Assembly: GCF_018417535.1 (NCBI RefSeq)
Contig: NZ_CP070979.1
Span: 186,001 to 250,000 of the forward strand
DNA: 64,000 nt
Source: Burkholderia pyrrocinia
GTDB lineage: Bacteria; Pseudomonadota; Gammaproteobacteria; Burkholderiales; Burkholderiaceae
Direction: 5' to 3'
Part shown: positions 1-9,420 of the stretch, one piece after another
Layout: every line of letters begins with the position of its first letter
How positions within the stretch are numbered: position 1 is the stretch's first letter
Notes under the pieces: model-generated
What the model was told of the DNA's origin: nothing
Seen by the model: the letters and a program-made list of their open reading frames with translations, nothing else
Database searches by the model: none
Program-made: the position numbers and the translations under genes

Positions 1-612
1 CTCGTCGTGCTGGCGCGGGCCGTAGTTGTTCGAGCAGTGGGTCGTCGTGACCGGTAGCCCGTACGTGTGGAAGTACGCGCGCACGAGATGGTCGGAGCCG
101 GCTTTGCTGGCGGAGTACGGCGAATTCGGCGCGTACGGCGTGGTCTCCGAGAACGGTGGATCGTCCGGGGCGAGCGATCCGTACACCTCGTCGGTGCCGA
201 TGTGATGGAAGCGGCGCTGCGCGCGCACGTCGGCGCCCCGCCCCGTCATCCAGACCGTGCGCGCCGCGTCGAGGAGGGTCCAGGTGCCGACGACGTTCGC
301 GCGGACGAATTCGCCCGGGCCGGTGATCGAGCGGTCGACGTGGCTCTCGGCGGCAAAGTGGACGATCGTGTCGATCGCGTGGTCGTGCAGCAGGCTTTCG
401 ACGAGCGGACGGTCGCAGATGTCGCCGAGCACGAACCGGTGGCGGCCGGTGCCTTCCGAGCCCGCGAGATGGTCGAGGCTGCCGGCATACGTGAGCAGGT
501 CGAGATTGATGATCCGGACCTGCGGATCCGTCGCGAGCAGGTAATGGACAAAGTTGGCGCCGATAAACCCGGCACCGCCGGTGACGAGGACATGCTTCGG
601 TCGATGGCTCAT
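1..612 (-). CDS. rmlB: dTDP-glucose 4,6-dehydratase, 3' part beyond window edge
   Basis: RmlB converts dTDP-glucose to dTDP-4-keto-6-deoxyglucose in the cytoplasm, the second step of dTDP-L-rhamnose synthesis. The product begins MSHRPKHVLVTGGAGFIGAN, the N-terminal Rossmann nucleotide-binding motif of extended SDR sugar-nucleotide dehydratases. About 204 codons are visible and the rest lies left of base 1, so it is partial only because of the window. Its ATG overlaps the rmlD stop codon by ATGA, indicating translational coupling. It is last in the order rmlA-rmlC-rmlD-rmlB. The family call is secure; the paralogue used in another 6-deoxysugar pathway cannot be fully excluded. Confidence 0.93.
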   Translation of the reverse strand, partial: MSHRPKHVLVTGGAGFIGANFVHYLLATDPQVRIINLDLLTYAGSLDHLAGSEGTGRHRFVLGDICDRPLVESLLHDHAIDTIVHFAAESHVDRSITGPGEFVRANVVGTWTLLDAARTVWMTGRGADVRAQRRFHHIGTDEVYGSLAPDDPPFSETTPYAPNSPYSASKAGSDHLVRAYFHTYGLPVTTTHCSNNYGPRQHDE

Positions 613-1493
613 GAGGTTCGTTTCCAGGTATCGAGCACGTCGGCGAGCGCCGGGATCCAGCACGGCGCCTCGATGCCGAAATGCTCGCGAATGCGGCTGC
701 AGTCGAGTGCGGAATTCACCGGCCGTGGCGCCGGCAGCGGATAAGCGGCCGTGCGGATCGGGCGCACGAGCGGGATGCGATCGATGAGGCCGGCGCGCCG
801 TGCCTGGCCGAAGATCGTCTCGGCGAAACCGTGCCAGGTCGTGACGGGCGTGCCGCACAGGTGGTAGGTGCCCCAGCGCGTCTTGGCACCCGTGCGGTGG
901 CGATCCGCGATCGCAAGCAGCGCGTCGGCGACCGCGCCGGCGTGCGTCGGGCCTCCGTACTGGTCGGCGACGACCGCGAGTTCGTCGCGCTCGCGGCCGA
1001 CCCGCAGCATCGTGCGCACGAAATTGCCGCCGTGCGTGCCGAACACCCACGCGATCCGGAGGATCAGGTGCGCGTCCGGCAGCCGCTGGCGGACCGCTTC
1101 CTCGCCTGCCCATTTGGTGTGTCCGTAGACACCGAGCGGCGCGACGCCCGCCGCTTCGTCGTACGCGCCTTGCGCGCGGCCGTCGAACACGTAGTCGGTC
1201 GACAGGTGCAGCAACGGAATGCCGGCCGCGGCGCATGCGTCGGCGAGCGTCGCCGGGCCGGCGCAATTGGCGCGCCATGCGGCGTCGGGTTCGGTTTCCG
1301 CGCGATCGACGGCCGTCCACGCGGCCGCATTGATCACGAGCGTCGCGCGGTGCGTGGCGAGCGCATCGCGGACGGCCCGCGGATCGGCGATGTCGAGCTG
1401 CGCGCGGGATAGCCCGATCGCCGGGCGCGTACCCGCGCGCAGCAGGAGTTCACGACCGACCTGGCCGAGCGCGCCGGTCACGACGAGCGTCAT
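609..1493 (-). CDS. rmlD: dTDP-4-dehydrorhamnose reductase
   Basis: RmlD is the last enzyme of dTDP-L-rhamnose synthesis and reduces dTDP-4-keto-L-rhamnose with NAD(P)H. The 294-residue protein has the N-terminal Rossmann motif GALGQVGREL, the family signature STDYVFDG near residue 105 and the catalytic YGHTKWAGE (YxxxK) near residue 130. The start at 1493 overlaps the rmlC stop by ATGA. A longer open frame exists upstream, but it runs inside rmlC and lacks homology. Size and motifs are normal for the family. Confidence 0.95.
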   Translation of the reverse strand: MTLVVTGALGQVGRELLLRAGTRPAIGLSRAQLDIADPRAVRDALATHRATLVINAAAWTAVDRAETEPDAAWRANCAGPATLADACAAAGIPLLHLSTDYVFDGRAQGAYDEAAGVAPLGVYGHTKWAGEEAVRQRLPDAHLILRIAWVFGTHGGNFVRTMLRVGRERDELAVVADQYGGPTHAGAVADALLAIADRHRTGAKTRWGTYHLCGTPVTTWHGFAETIFGQARRAGLIDRIPLVRPIRTAAYPLPAPRPVNSALDCSRIREHFGIEAPCWIPALADVLDTWKRTS

Positions 1494-2062
1494 CGCCGGG
1501 CTCCGTGAAGGCCGGGCGACGCCTGCGCCCGGTCGCGCAGGCGCGGCTGTCGGCGATCCTTGTCGGACAGCTCGAACGGCACGTCGAGCGCGGGCCATTC
1601 GATGCCGATGTCGGGGTCGTTCCAGAGCACGCCCGCGTCCGACGACGGGTCGTAGTACGCGGTGCACTTGTACGCGAAGTCGGCCTCGTCGGACAGCACG
1701 CAGAAGCCGTGCGCGAAGCCCGGCGGAATCCACAGCTGGCGATGCGACACATCGTCGAGCACAGTGCCGAACCAGCGCCCGAGATGCGGCGAACCGGGCC
1801 GGATGTCGACCGCGACGTCGTACACGGCGCCGCGCGACACACGCACGAGCTTGCCCTGCGGATGCTGGAACTGGTAGTGCAGGCCGCGCAGTACGCCGCG
1901 CCGGGAGCGCGAGTGGTTGTCCTGCACGAAGCCCGCGTCGACGCCCGCGTCGCGCAGCCAGGACTCGCGATAGCTTTCGACGAAGAAGCCGCGCGCGTCG
2001 CCGAAGCTCGCCGGTTCGATCAGCAGCACACCCGGCAGCGTCGTCTCGATGACGGACGTCAT
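1490..2062 (-). CDS. rmlC: dTDP-4-dehydrorhamnose 3,5-epimerase
   Basis: RmlC epimerises dTDP-4-keto-6-deoxyglucose at C3 and C5. The 190-residue protein is a small cupin carrying the family hallmarks: FxDxRGFF near the N-terminus, the catalytic-His segment GVLRGLHYQ near residue 60, a [13 protein letters not shown] strand and [10 protein letters not shown] near residue 115. Start and stop both overlap neighbours by ATGA (rmlA upstream, rmlD downstream). The last 20 or so residues, rich in Arg and Gln, lie outside the conserved fold. Confidence 0.95.
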   Translation of the reverse strand: MTSVIETTLPGVLLIEPASFGDARGFFVESYRESWLRDAGVDAGFVQDNHSRSRRGVLRGLHYQFQHPQGKLVRVSRGAVYDVAVDIRPGSPHLGRWFGTVLDDVSHRQLWIPPGFAHGFCVLSDEADFAYKCTAYYDPSSDAGVLWNDPDIGIEWPALDVPFELSDKDRRQPRLRDRAQASPGLHGARR

Positions 2063-2955
2063 GCGGCGACCTCCTTGTTCAGGACGTCGAGCAGGTAACG
2101 GCCATAACCGCTTTTCGACAGGGCGTGCGCGAGCGCTTCGAGCCGTTGCGAGTCGATCCAGCCGAGCCGGTACGCGATCTCCTCGGGGCAGGCGATCTGC
2201 AGCCCCTGGCGTGCCTGCATTACCTGGATGAAATTCGCAGCATCGAGCAGCGACTCGTGCGTGCCGGTGTCGAGCCACGCGTAGCCGCGGCCGAGGATCT
2301 CGACGTTCAGCTTGCCGTTCTCCAGATATGCGCGGTTCAGGTCCGTGATCTCCAGCTCGCCGCGCGCGGACGGGCGCACCTCCTTCGCGAGCGAGACGAC
2401 GTCGTTGTCGTAGAAGTAGAGACCCGTCACCGCGTAGTGCGATTTCGGTTCGCGAGGCTTCTCTTCGAGATCGATCGCCCGCCCGTGCTCGTCGAACGAT
2501 ACGACGCCGTAGCGCTCCGGGTCGCGCACGTAATAGCCGAACACCGTTGCGCCCGTCGTGCGCGCGGCGACGCGCTGCAGCAGCGGCGACAGTGCCGGAC
2601 CGTGATAGATGTTGTCGCCGAGCACGAGCGTCGCCGCGTCGTGTCCGATGAACGACGCGCCGATCACGAACGCCTGCGCGAGTCCGTCCGGGCTCGGCTG
2701 CACCGCGTACGAGAAATTCATGCCCCACTGTTCGCCGTCGCCGAGCAGTTGCCGGAACGCATCGAGATCGCGCGGCGTCGAGATGATCAGGACGTCGCGG
2801 ATGCCGGCCAGCATGATCGTGCTAAGCGGGTAGTAGATCATCGGCTTGTCGTACACCGGCATCAGCTGCTTCGATACCGAATGCGTGAGCGGATGGAGCC
2901 GGGTGCCGGATCCGCCCGCCAGAATCAGTCCCTTACGGCCAGTCGCTGTGTGCAT
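2059..2955 (-). CDS. rmlA: Glucose-1-phosphate thymidylyltransferase
   Basis: RmlA makes dTDP-glucose from dTTP and glucose-1-phosphate and commits the pathway to dTDP-L-rhamnose. The 298-residue protein begins with the pyrophosphorylase signature [16 protein letters not shown] followed by [18 protein letters not shown], and carries the metal-site segment [10 protein letters not shown]. It is the first rml gene of the run (A-C-D-B), 41 bases after the MFS gene, so it may be read through from the transporter operon. In many Burkholderia O-antigen loci rmlB comes first, so the order here is different. Confidence 0.95.
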   Translation of the reverse strand: MHTATGRKGLILAGGSGTRLHPLTHSVSKQLMPVYDKPMIYYPLSTIMLAGIRDVLIISTPRDLDAFRQLLGDGEQWGMNFSYAVQPSPDGLAQAFVIGASFIGHDAATLVLGDNIYHGPALSPLLQRVAARTTGATVFGYYVRDPERYGVVSFDEHGRAIDLEEKPREPKSHYAVTGLYFYDNDVVSLAKEVRPSARGELEITDLNRAYLENGKLNVEILGRGYAWLDTGTHESLLDAANFIQVMQARQGLQIACPEEIAYRLGWIDSQRLEALAHALSKSGYGRYLLDVLNKEVAA

Positions 2956-2996
2956 GATGTCCTCGCTGTGATGAAGAAGGGCGGGCCGCGTGCGCG

Positions 2997-4376
2997 TCAG
3001 CCCGGGTCGATGCGTCGGAACACGATCGCGAAGCCGGCCAGATAGACGGCCGCGATCACCGCGAAACCGGCGGCGGTCGCGCGGTCCGGGTCGGCGATCG
3101 CGTGCAGCACGACCGACGCGATCGCGACGCCGACCAGCGAGCCGATCTGCCGGCTCGCGTTCAGCGATGCGGCGGCGAGATTCGCGTCCGCGGGGCCGGC
3201 CGACTGCATGACGACGAGATTCATCGCGGGGATCGCCTGGCCCGCGCCGAAGTTCGCGATGCCGACCGCGATCGCGAGCGCCGTGTAGGGCAGCGCCTCG
3301 ATGCCGATCAGCGCGGCGCTGCCGAGCGTGGCGAGCGCGAGGCCCGCGAGCAGCGTGCCGCGCGGGCCGAGCCGTGCGCTCACGCGGGCGGACGCGAGAT
3401 TGCCGATGCCGAACATCGCCATCAGCGGAAACAGTTCGAAGCCGGTGCGCAGCGCGCTCGCGCCGCGCGTCTGCTGCAGGTAAAGGCTCAGCAGGAAGAT
3501 TTCCGCGAGGATGCCGAAATTGATCGCGAGCCCGAGCAGGCCACCCGCGACGAAGCGCGGGTTGCGCAGCAGCGCGGGCGACAGGATCCGGTGGCGGGCA
3601 CGGCGTTCGCGCCACACGAATGCGGCGCCGGCAGCGAGCGTCGCGGCTGCGCCGGCGACGATGGCGGGCGAGCGCCAGCCGGCGCCCGGCCCCTCGATCA
3701 GCGTATAGCTGAGCGCCGCGAGCGCGAGCACGCCGAGCAGATGGCCGAACGTGTTCAGCGGGCCGGGATGGCGCGGCGAATGCCCGACGTGGCGGCGCGT
3801 GAGCCATAGTCCGGCGAGACCGACGGGCAGGTTGACCCAGAAGATCCCGCGCCAGCCGATCGCGTCGACGAGCACGCCGCCGACGCACGGCCCGATCGCC
3901 ATCGCCGCCGATACCAGTGCGCCCCAGATGCCGATCATCCGCGTGCGCAGCGGCCCGGCCGGAAACGCCAGCGTGAGCAGGCTGAGCGAGCTCGGCATGA
4001 AGAGCGCGGCACCGACGCCCTGCAGCAGCCGCGCGGCGACGAGCATGCCGCTCGTCGGCGCGGCCGCGCACAGCACCGACGCGGCGACGAACAGCGCGAG
4101 CCCGACGACATAAATCGTACGCGGCCCGTAACGGTTCGCGAGCGCGCCGCCGAACAGCAGCAGCGCGGCGAAGCTGAGCGTATAGGCATCGACCACCCAG
4201 ACGAGTGCCGTCAGCGACATGTCGAGACTCGCCTGCATCGCCTTCAGCGCGACATTCACGATGGTCACGTCGAGCATCGCCATCACGAAGCCGCAGGCAA
4301 GCGCGATCATCACGCGCGCGGGTTGTTTGGCGGTCGCGCCGGTCGCGCCGGCAGCGGGGGCGGCGTTCGTGCTCAT
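2997..4376 (-). CDS. MFS exporter of the DHA2 (EmrB/QacA-like) type
   Basis: The 459-residue inner-membrane protein has the layout of a drug:proton antiporter. It contains the family N-terminal segment [19 protein letters not shown] (motif D1), [16 protein letters not shown] in the second helix, [16 protein letters not shown] (motif B) and a [21 protein letters not shown] loop; 12 to 14 hydrophobic helices can be traced. The substrate is unknown. Its ATG at 4376 overlaps the livF stop, so it is translated with the ABC transporter genes, an odd pairing of import and export. The start is fixed by that overlap, although the open frame continues upstream. Confidence 0.9.
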   Translation of the reverse strand: MSTNAAPAAGATGATAKQPARVMIALACGFVMAMLDVTIVNVALKAMQASLDMSLTALVWVVDAYTLSFAALLLFGGALANRYGPRTIYVVGLALFVAASVLCAAAPTSGMLVAARLLQGVGAALFMPSSLSLLTLAFPAGPLRTRMIGIWGALVSAAMAIGPCVGGVLVDAIGWRGIFWVNLPVGLAGLWLTRRHVGHSPRHPGPLNTFGHLLGVLALAALSYTLIEGPGAGWRSPAIVAGAAATLAAGAAFVWRERRARHRILSPALLRNPRFVAGGLLGLAINFGILAEIFLLSLYLQQTRGASALRTGFELFPLMAMFGIGNLASARVSARLGPRGTLLAGLALATLGSAALIGIEALPYTALAIAVGIANFGAGQAIPAMNLVVMQSAGPADANLAAASLNASRQIGSLVGVAIASVVLHAIADPDRATAAGFAVIAAVYLAGFAIVFRRIDPG

Positions 4377-5092
4377 GCGGCGCGTCCGCCGAGATACAGG
4401 CGCCGCATCTCGTCGCTGTCGAGCAGTTCGGCCGAGGTGCCCGTCAGTGCAACGCGGCCCATCGTCAGCACCACGCCGCGATCGGCGATGCGCAGCGCCT
4501 CGAGCGCATTCTGTTCGACCATCAGCACTGCGATGTGTTCGGTGTCGCGCATCCTGACGATCGCGTCGAACACCTCGTCGACCATCTTCGGCGACAGGCC
4601 GGCCGACGGCTCGTCGAGCAGCAGCAGCACGGGGCGGGGCATCAGCGCGCGTGCGAGCGACACGATCTGCCGCTCGCCGCCCGACAGTGCGCCCGCGGGC
4701 GACCGGTAGCGGCGCCGCAGCACCGGGTATTGCTCGCACAGCTCCTCGATCCGTGCTTCGCGCGGGAACGCGGACATCGCGTGGCCGCCGAGCATCAGGT
4801 TCTCGCGAACCGTCAGCGCGCCGAACACGTTGTCGGTCTGCGGAACGAAGCCGATGTCGTGCTCGCGGATCTTGCGGTGTACCGGCACGCGCGAGATGTC
4901 ACGGCCGTGCATCGTGACCGCGCCGGCGCGCGGCAGCACGAAGCCGGCGATGGCCTTGAGGAGCGTCGACTTTCCGCAGCCGTTCGGGCCGAGGATCGTG
5001 ACGATGTCGACCGGCCCGACGGATAGCGATACCCCGTGGAGGATGTCGATGTCGGGTGTGTAGCCGGCGATCAGATCGCGGACGTCGATCAT
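4373..5092 (-). CDS. livF: Branched-chain amino acid-type ABC transporter ATPase LivF
   Basis: This is the 239-residue ATPase of a HAAT-family importer. It has Walker [10 protein letters not shown] near residue 35, a Q-loop in [10 protein letters not shown], the ABC signature [15 protein letters not shown] and Walker [14 protein letters not shown]. The LSGGERQ form and short length match LivF rather than LivG. It acts on the cytoplasmic face with LivG, LivH and LivM. Start and stop overlap livG and the MFS gene by ATGA. The substrate may be a D-amino acid or related amide, given the divergent catabolic genes, but this is inference. Confidence 0.93.
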   Translation of the reverse strand: MIDVRDLIAGYTPDIDILHGVSLSVGPVDIVTILGPNGCGKSTLLKAIAGFVLPRAGAVTMHGRDISRVPVHRKIREHDIGFVPQTDNVFGALTVRENLMLGGHAMSAFPREARIEELCEQYPVLRRRYRSPAGALSGGERQIVSLARALMPRPVLLLLDEPSAGLSPKMVDEVFDAIVRMRDTEHIAVLMVEQNALEALRIADRGVVLTMGRVALTGTSAELLDSDEMRRLYLGGRAA

Positions 5093-5871
5093 GACACCCC
5101 CAGCGGACGGCGCGCATGCGCGCGGCCCAGGTAGGCATCGAGCACGCGCCGGTTGCTTTCGAGTTCGGCGGGACGGCAGTCGGCGATCGCGGCGCCGCGA
5201 TCGAGCACGATGCAGCGGTCGCACAGCTCGCGGATGAAGTGCATGTCGTGCTCGATCACGACGAGCGTGACGCCCTGTCCGCAAATGCGGCGCAGTTCGG
5301 CGACCAGCTCGCCGCGCAGATTGGGGTGAACGCCCGCGGTCGGTTCGTCGAGCAGCAGCAGCTTCGGCTCGGTCATCATCGCGCACGCGATGCCGAGCAG
5401 TTTCTTCTGGCCGCCCGAGATCGCCGCGGCGCTGAGCTGTGCGACGTGCGCGAGCTTCAGCTCCTCGAGCAGCGCGGCGGCGCGTGCGCGCGTTCCGGCT
5501 TCCAGCGTGCGCGTTGCACGACTGCGCAGCAACGCCGCGACAGGGCCGTGACGGGCCGACGACGCGGCCATCGCCAGCTCCAGCACCGACATGCGCGCGG
5601 GCATCGACGGCAACTGGAACGTCCGGCGGATGCCGAGCCGCGCGATCCGGTGCGGCGCAAGCGTGTCGATGCGGCGCCCGGCGAAGCGGATCGCGCCTGC
5701 CGCGACGGGAGCGAAGCCGGTGATCGCGTTGAGCGCCGTACTCTTGCCCGAACCGTTCGGACCGAGCAGCCCGACGATCTCGCCGTCGCCGACGGACAGC
5801 GTGAGGCCGGACAGCACCGTGTTGTCGCCGTAGCGTATCGTGACGCCTTCAAGGTCGAGCAGGGCGCTCAT
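5089..5871 (-). CDS. livG: Branched-chain amino acid-type ABC transporter ATPase LivG
   Basis: This 260-residue ATPase is the second nucleotide-binding subunit of the HAAT importer. Walker A is GPNGSGKST near residue 38, followed by the LivG-specific RLGIRRTFQLPSMP Q-loop region. The signature is ISGGQKKLLGIACAM and Walker B is LLLLDEPTAGVHP, with the switch histidine in VIEHDMHFI. The residues between Q-loop and signature are of LivG type. Start and stop overlap livM and livF, so it is tightly coupled in the operon. Confidence 0.93.
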   Translation of the reverse strand: MSALLDLEGVTIRYGDNTVLSGLTLSVGDGEIVGLLGPNGSGKSTALNAITGFAPVAAGAIRFAGRRIDTLAPHRIARLGIRRTFQLPSMPARMSVLELAMAASSARHGPVAALLRSRATRTLEAGTRARAAALLEELKLAHVAQLSAAAISGGQKKLLGIACAMMTEPKLLLLDEPTAGVHPNLRGELVAELRRICGQGVTLVVIEHDMHFIRELCDRCIVLDRGAAIADCRPAELESNRRVLDAYLGRAHARRPLGVS

Positions 5872-6755
5872 GGGTGAACCTCCAGTCGTTCCGGCACAAG
5901 GCCGCGCGGGCGCCACAGCACGCACGCGAGCAGCATCAGGCCGACGAGGCCGAGGCGCACCGCGCCCGCAAGGTCGCTGCCGACGCCGAGCCAGTCCTTC
6001 AGAAACGGTGCGACCGCGTAGATCGCCTGCACGATGAGCGCGCCGGCCAGCACGCCCGCGTGGCTGCCGAGCCCGCCGACCATGACGATGGTCCACAGCG
6101 CGAAGGTTTCGGATGCCACCATCGTGTCCGGGCCGACGTAGCTGATGTACCAGGTGAGGAGCGCGCCCGCGAACGCCGCGGGCAGCGCCCCCGCGACGCT
6201 CGCCCAGGTCTTCAGCGCGACCGGGTCGTAGCCGAAGCAGACGGCGAGCGCGGGCTCCTCGCGCATCACCTTCAGCGCGCGGCCGAAGCGGCCGGTGGTG
6301 AGCAGCCGGCATGCGGCGTATGCGACGGCGAGGCCGCCGGCCGCGACCGCGAGGAACGCGAGGTCGGCCCGCGGCGCACGCAGCCCGGGAAAGAGCGGCG
6401 CGATGCCGCCGATGCCTTGGGCGCCGCCCGTCAGCCAGCCTTCGTTCAACGCGAACGTGCGCAGGATCTCGGCGATCGCGAGCGTCGCGATGCCCCAGTA
6501 ATCGGCCGACAGATGGCGGCCGAGCCGCGCGATCGCGACGGCCAGCACGCTCGCCGCGCCGGCCGCGAGCGCGAGCGCGGCCGGCAGCGGCCAGCCGAGC
6601 TGCGACGCGATGCCGGCGGCGTAGGCGCCGAGCCCGGCGAACGCGACGAAGCCGAAATTGACAAGTCCTGCGTAGCCGGCCTGCAGGTTCAGGCCGAGCG
6701 CCATCGTCGCGTACAGGCACGCGACGGTCAGCAGATGGACGATGAAACTAGACAC
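5868..6755 (-). CDS. livM: Branched-chain amino acid-type ABC transporter permease LivM
   Basis: This 295-residue integral membrane permease has about eight to ten hydrophobic helices. It shows family hallmarks: LGLNLQAGYAGLVNFGFVAF near residue 20, then ADYWGIATLAIAEILR, and GRFGRALKVMREEPALAVCFGYD as the cytoplasmic coupling loop. It forms the translocation pore with LivH. The reading frame overlaps livH by eight bases and livG by four, as is typical for this operon type. Some LivM proteins have extra N-terminal helices; this one is the short form. Confidence 0.92.
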   Translation of the reverse strand: MSSFIVHLLTVACLYATMALGLNLQAGYAGLVNFGFVAFAGLGAYAAGIASQLGWPLPAALALAAGAASVLAVAIARLGRHLSADYWGIATLAIAEILRTFALNEGWLTGGAQGIGGIAPLFPGLRAPRADLAFLAVAAGGLAVAYAACRLLTTGRFGRALKVMREEPALAVCFGYDPVALKTWASVAGALPAAFAGALLTWYISYVGPDTMVASETFALWTIVMVGGLGSHAGVLAGALIVQAIYAVAPFLKDWLGVGSDLAGAVRLGLVGLMLLACVLWRPRGLVPERLEVHP

Positions 6756-7641
6756 GACGCACCTCCCTGTCGAAGATCCCGTATGGCCGGAACACGAGTG
6801 CGACGAGCAGGATCGCGAACGACACCGCGCCGACGTATTCGACCGGAAAGAACACGAGCGGCCGGCCGACCAGCCCGCCGACGTCGACGTCGAGCGCGGT
6901 CGTTTCGGCGAACGCGATCAGGAGCGCGCCGGCCGCCGCGCCGAGCGGATTGCCGAGGCCGCCGAGGATGGCGGCGGAAAACACCGGGATCAGCAGCCCG
7001 TAGCCGAGGTTGACGTGCACGCTTTCGGTCGCGCCGAGCATCGTGCCGCCGAGCGCCGCGAGCACGCCGCTTGCGAACGTGATCACGTTGGTCACGCGCT
7101 GCGCGTCGATGCCCGTCGCGAGCGCGAGCGCGCGATTCGACGCGAGCGCGCGCATCGCGCGGCCGAGGCGGGTGCGGTACAGCAGCAGTGCGAACACGGC
7201 GAGCGCGACGGCGCCGCACGCGATCGAACCCGCCTGCGCGGACGACATCGCGACGCCGCCGACCATCAGCGGCGGACGCACCGCCTGCGCATACTGCAGC
7301 GGCCGCGAGCCGGCGGCGCCGAGCATCAGCGCGACGGCGAGCAGCGACACGGCGAGCGAACCGATCATCGCGACCGCGCTGCCCGAGCGCAGCAGCCGCG
7401 TGAACACGAACAGGTTGAGCAGCGTCGCGGCAAGGCCGACCAGCATGCACGACACGGCGGTCGCGAGCGCGAACGGCAGGCCGGCGCGCTCGAACCCGAG
7501 GGTCGCGAACGCACCGATCATCGCGTACTGGACGTGCGCGATGTTCGGGAAGCGAATCAGAGAATACAGCGTCGACAGGCCGACCGACACGAGCAGCAGG
7601 TCGGACGTGCGCATCAGGACATCGATCAGGAATTGCAGCAT
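6748..7641 (-). CDS. livH: Branched-chain amino acid-type ABC transporter permease LivH
   Basis: The 297-residue permease begins MLQFLIDVLMRTSDLLLVSV and carries the LivH pattern: SLIRFPNIAHVQYAMIGAF near residue 30, the coupling-loop sequence RTRLGRAMRALASNRALALATGID, and the C-terminal GGLGNPLGAAAGALLIAFAE. It pairs with LivM in the inner membrane. The start at 7641 is chosen because it aligns with family N-termini and lies 17 bases after the binding-protein gene; the longer open frame upstream runs within that gene. Confidence 0.92.
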   Translation of the reverse strand: MLQFLIDVLMRTSDLLLVSVGLSTLYSLIRFPNIAHVQYAMIGAFATLGFERAGLPFALATAVSCMLVGLAATLLNLFVFTRLLRSGSAVAMIGSLAVSLLAVALMLGAAGSRPLQYAQAVRPPLMVGGVAMSSAQAGSIACGAVALAVFALLLYRTRLGRAMRALASNRALALATGIDAQRVTNVITFASGVLAALGGTMLGATESVHVNLGYGLLIPVFSAAILGGLGNPLGAAAGALLIAFAETTALDVDVGGLVGRPLVFFPVEYVGAVSFAILLVALVFRPYGIFDREVRRV

Positions 7642-7658
7642 CGCGTTGCTCCCGGTGG

Positions 7659-8753
7659 CTACCGCGCGACGACGGATTGCCGGTACGCGACCTTCTCGTA
7701 CGGCTGCACCGTACGCTGGCCGTCGGCGTCGAAGGCGATCGTGCCGGTCACGCCCGTATACGGCTGGCTGGCCGCGAGCGCCGCGCGCACCTTCGCCGGA
7801 TCGGCCGATTGGGCACGATTGATCGCGGCGGCGGACAGCATCGTCGCGTCGTACGCGTAGCTGCCGAACGCCGAGCGCGGCGCCTCGTGGTAGGCGGCGC
7901 GATAGTCGGCCGCGTACGCGGCGGCACTTCCGCCGAGCGCCGCGACCTCCAGGCCGATCTGCCCCTGCGCGATCCGGGCGGGCGTGTCGCTCGTGCACAT
8001 CGTCAGGTAGATCCCGTACCACGGCCGCTGGTTGAGGCGCATCTCGAACGCCTGCCGGTTCAGCGTCGCGGCTTCCTGTCCGTACGCGCTGTACACGTAG
8101 CCGTCGGGTTGCGCGCGCGATGCCTGTTCCAGCTCGCGCCGGTAGGTCGACTGGCCCTCGGTGTAGAGCACCGTCGAGACGATCGTGCCGCCGAGCGCCT
8201 CGAAGCGCTTCCTGAACTCGGCCGCGATGCCCTGGCCATAGCCGTTGTTCGGCGCGATCAGCGCGACGCGCCGCAGTTTGCGGTCGTACACATCCTGCGC
8301 GGCGAAGCGTGCGGACAGGTCGTCGAGCCCGATTGCGCTGAACGAGCCCGCGCCGATCTTGCGGACCTGCTGGCTCGATGAACCGATGTTGATGTGCACG
8401 TCGCCCTGACGCACGAGGAACTGCCCGACCGGAATCGTCACCGACGAAGAGAATTCGCCGAGCACGAGCGGCACGCGCTCGACCGTCGTCAGCTTGCGCG
8501 CGGCGTCGAGCGCCGTGTTCGCCGTGCCGCCCGAATCCTCGATTCGCACCTGCAGCTTCTGCCCGAGCACGCCGCCTTGCGCGTTGATCTTCGCGACCGC
8601 CAGCTCGATCCCGCGCCGCTGGTCCTCGCCGATCGACGCGCTTGCGCCTGTCAGCGGCAACACGGCGCCGACGCTGACGTCGGCGCGCGCAGGGAATGTC
8701 GCCCACGCGCCGAGCGCGACGCAGATCCCGAGACTCCAGCAACCCAGCTTCAT
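7659..8753 (-). CDS. Periplasmic binding protein of the branched-chain amino acid-type ABC transporter
   Basis: This 364-residue protein has a Sec signal peptide (hydrophobic stretch to about residue 24, then PARADVSVGAVLPLTG). The mature N-terminus matches LivK/AmiC-type type I periplasmic binding proteins, with GEDQRRGIELAVAKINAQGG and DSGGTANTALDAARKL. An AGGAG ribosome site lies a few bases before the ATG. It is the first gene of the liv operon and is divergent from the RidA-dadA-racemase set, which suggests that the ligand is a substrate for those enzymes. The ligand cannot be read from the sequence. Confidence 0.9.
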   Translation of the reverse strand: MKLGCWSLGICVALGAWATFPARADVSVGAVLPLTGASASIGEDQRRGIELAVAKINAQGGVLGQKLQVRIEDSGGTANTALDAARKLTTVERVPLVLGEFSSSVTIPVGQFLVRQGDVHINIGSSSQQVRKIGAGSFSAIGLDDLSARFAAQDVYDRKLRRVALIAPNNGYGQGIAAEFRKRFEALGGTIVSTVLYTEGQSTYRRELEQASRAQPDGYVYSAYGQEAATLNRQAFEMRLNQRPWYGIYLTMCTSDTPARIAQGQIGLEVAALGGSAAAYAADYRAAYHEAPRSAFGSYAYDATMLSAAAINRAQSADPAKVRAALAASQPYTGVTGTIAFDADGQRTVQPYEKVAYRQSVVAR

Positions 8754-9060
8754 TTTTGTTCTCCTGAATGCGTGTTGAATTGCGTTTGAAATACAGAAGT
8801 GTCGACAGAATCACAGAACAAAAATCGCTGGCAAACATTTTTTGAAGGGATGTTGCGACGTCCGTAAAATGCACCGATTTGTGCAAGGAAATGCCTTGTT
8901 TTAAAGCGTTAAATGCACAAACTCCGCGACGGTAAACACCAGCGTCGGGCATATGCGCCAGATTGGCGCGGCATCGAATATTTTTGAAAAAAGTGTATAC
9001 AGTTATGAATATGGATGCTTAGAATTCAACCCACTCGATACGGAAAACGGAGGCGGTGCG
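8754..9060. promoter_or_regulatory. Divergent promoter region with TGTATACA palindrome
   Basis: This 307-base A/T-richer gap separates the liv operon from the RidA/dadA operon and must hold both promoters. At 8994-9001 lies the perfect palindrome TGTATACA. It follows a TTGAAA (8984-8989) that could be a -35 box for the plus-strand operon. FCD-type GntR repressors commonly bind short palindromes of this kind, and such a regulator is encoded at 11534-12238. The sequence shows the palindrome; its use as an operator is inference. Confidence 0.4.
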
Positions 9061-9408
9061 ATGGAGATCAAGCGATATGGCGCAGGCGAACGGATGAGCC
9101 AGCTCGTGGTCGCTGGCGGCTTCGCGTTCATTGCCGGACAGGTTGCCGACGACACCGCACTCGACGTCGCCGGCCAGACCCGCGAGATCCTCGACAAGAT
9201 CGACCGGCTGCTCGACGGCGCGGGGCTCGACAAGCGCCGGATCGTGTCCGCGAACATCTGGCTTGCCGATCACCGGAGCTTTGCCGACATGAACCGGGTC
9301 TGGGACGCATGGGTGCCGCAGGGCGACGCGCCGGCGCGCGCATGCGTGGAGTCGGCGCTCGCGTTTCCCGAGTACACGGTTGAAATCGCGGCGATCGCCG
9401 CGTTCTAG
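9061..9408 (+). CDS. RidA/YjgF family enamine/imine deaminase
   Basis: The 115-residue protein is of RidA family length and carries the substrate-carboxylate-binding arginine in DAPARACVESALAF near residue 98. RidA proteins hydrolyse reactive enamine/imine intermediates released by amino-acid oxidases and PLP enzymes. Placement directly before a D-amino-acid dehydrogenase fits a role in converting its imine product to the keto acid. The start at 9061 is chosen over an upstream in-frame ATG because GGAGG precedes it by about 6 bases and family N-termini align there. Confidence 0.9.
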   Translation: MEIKRYGAGERMSQLVVAGGFAFIAGQVADDTALDVAGQTREILDKIDRLLDGAGLDKRRIVSANIWLADHRSFADMNRVWDAWVPQGDAPARACVESALAFPEYTVEIAAIAAF

Positions 9409-9420
9409 CGGAGGCGAGCG

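Noticed and set aside
2059..4071. Very long N-terminal extensions of rmlA and other rml genes
   Set aside because: Extensions run inside upstream genes in other frames and lack homology; ATGA overlaps fix the starts.
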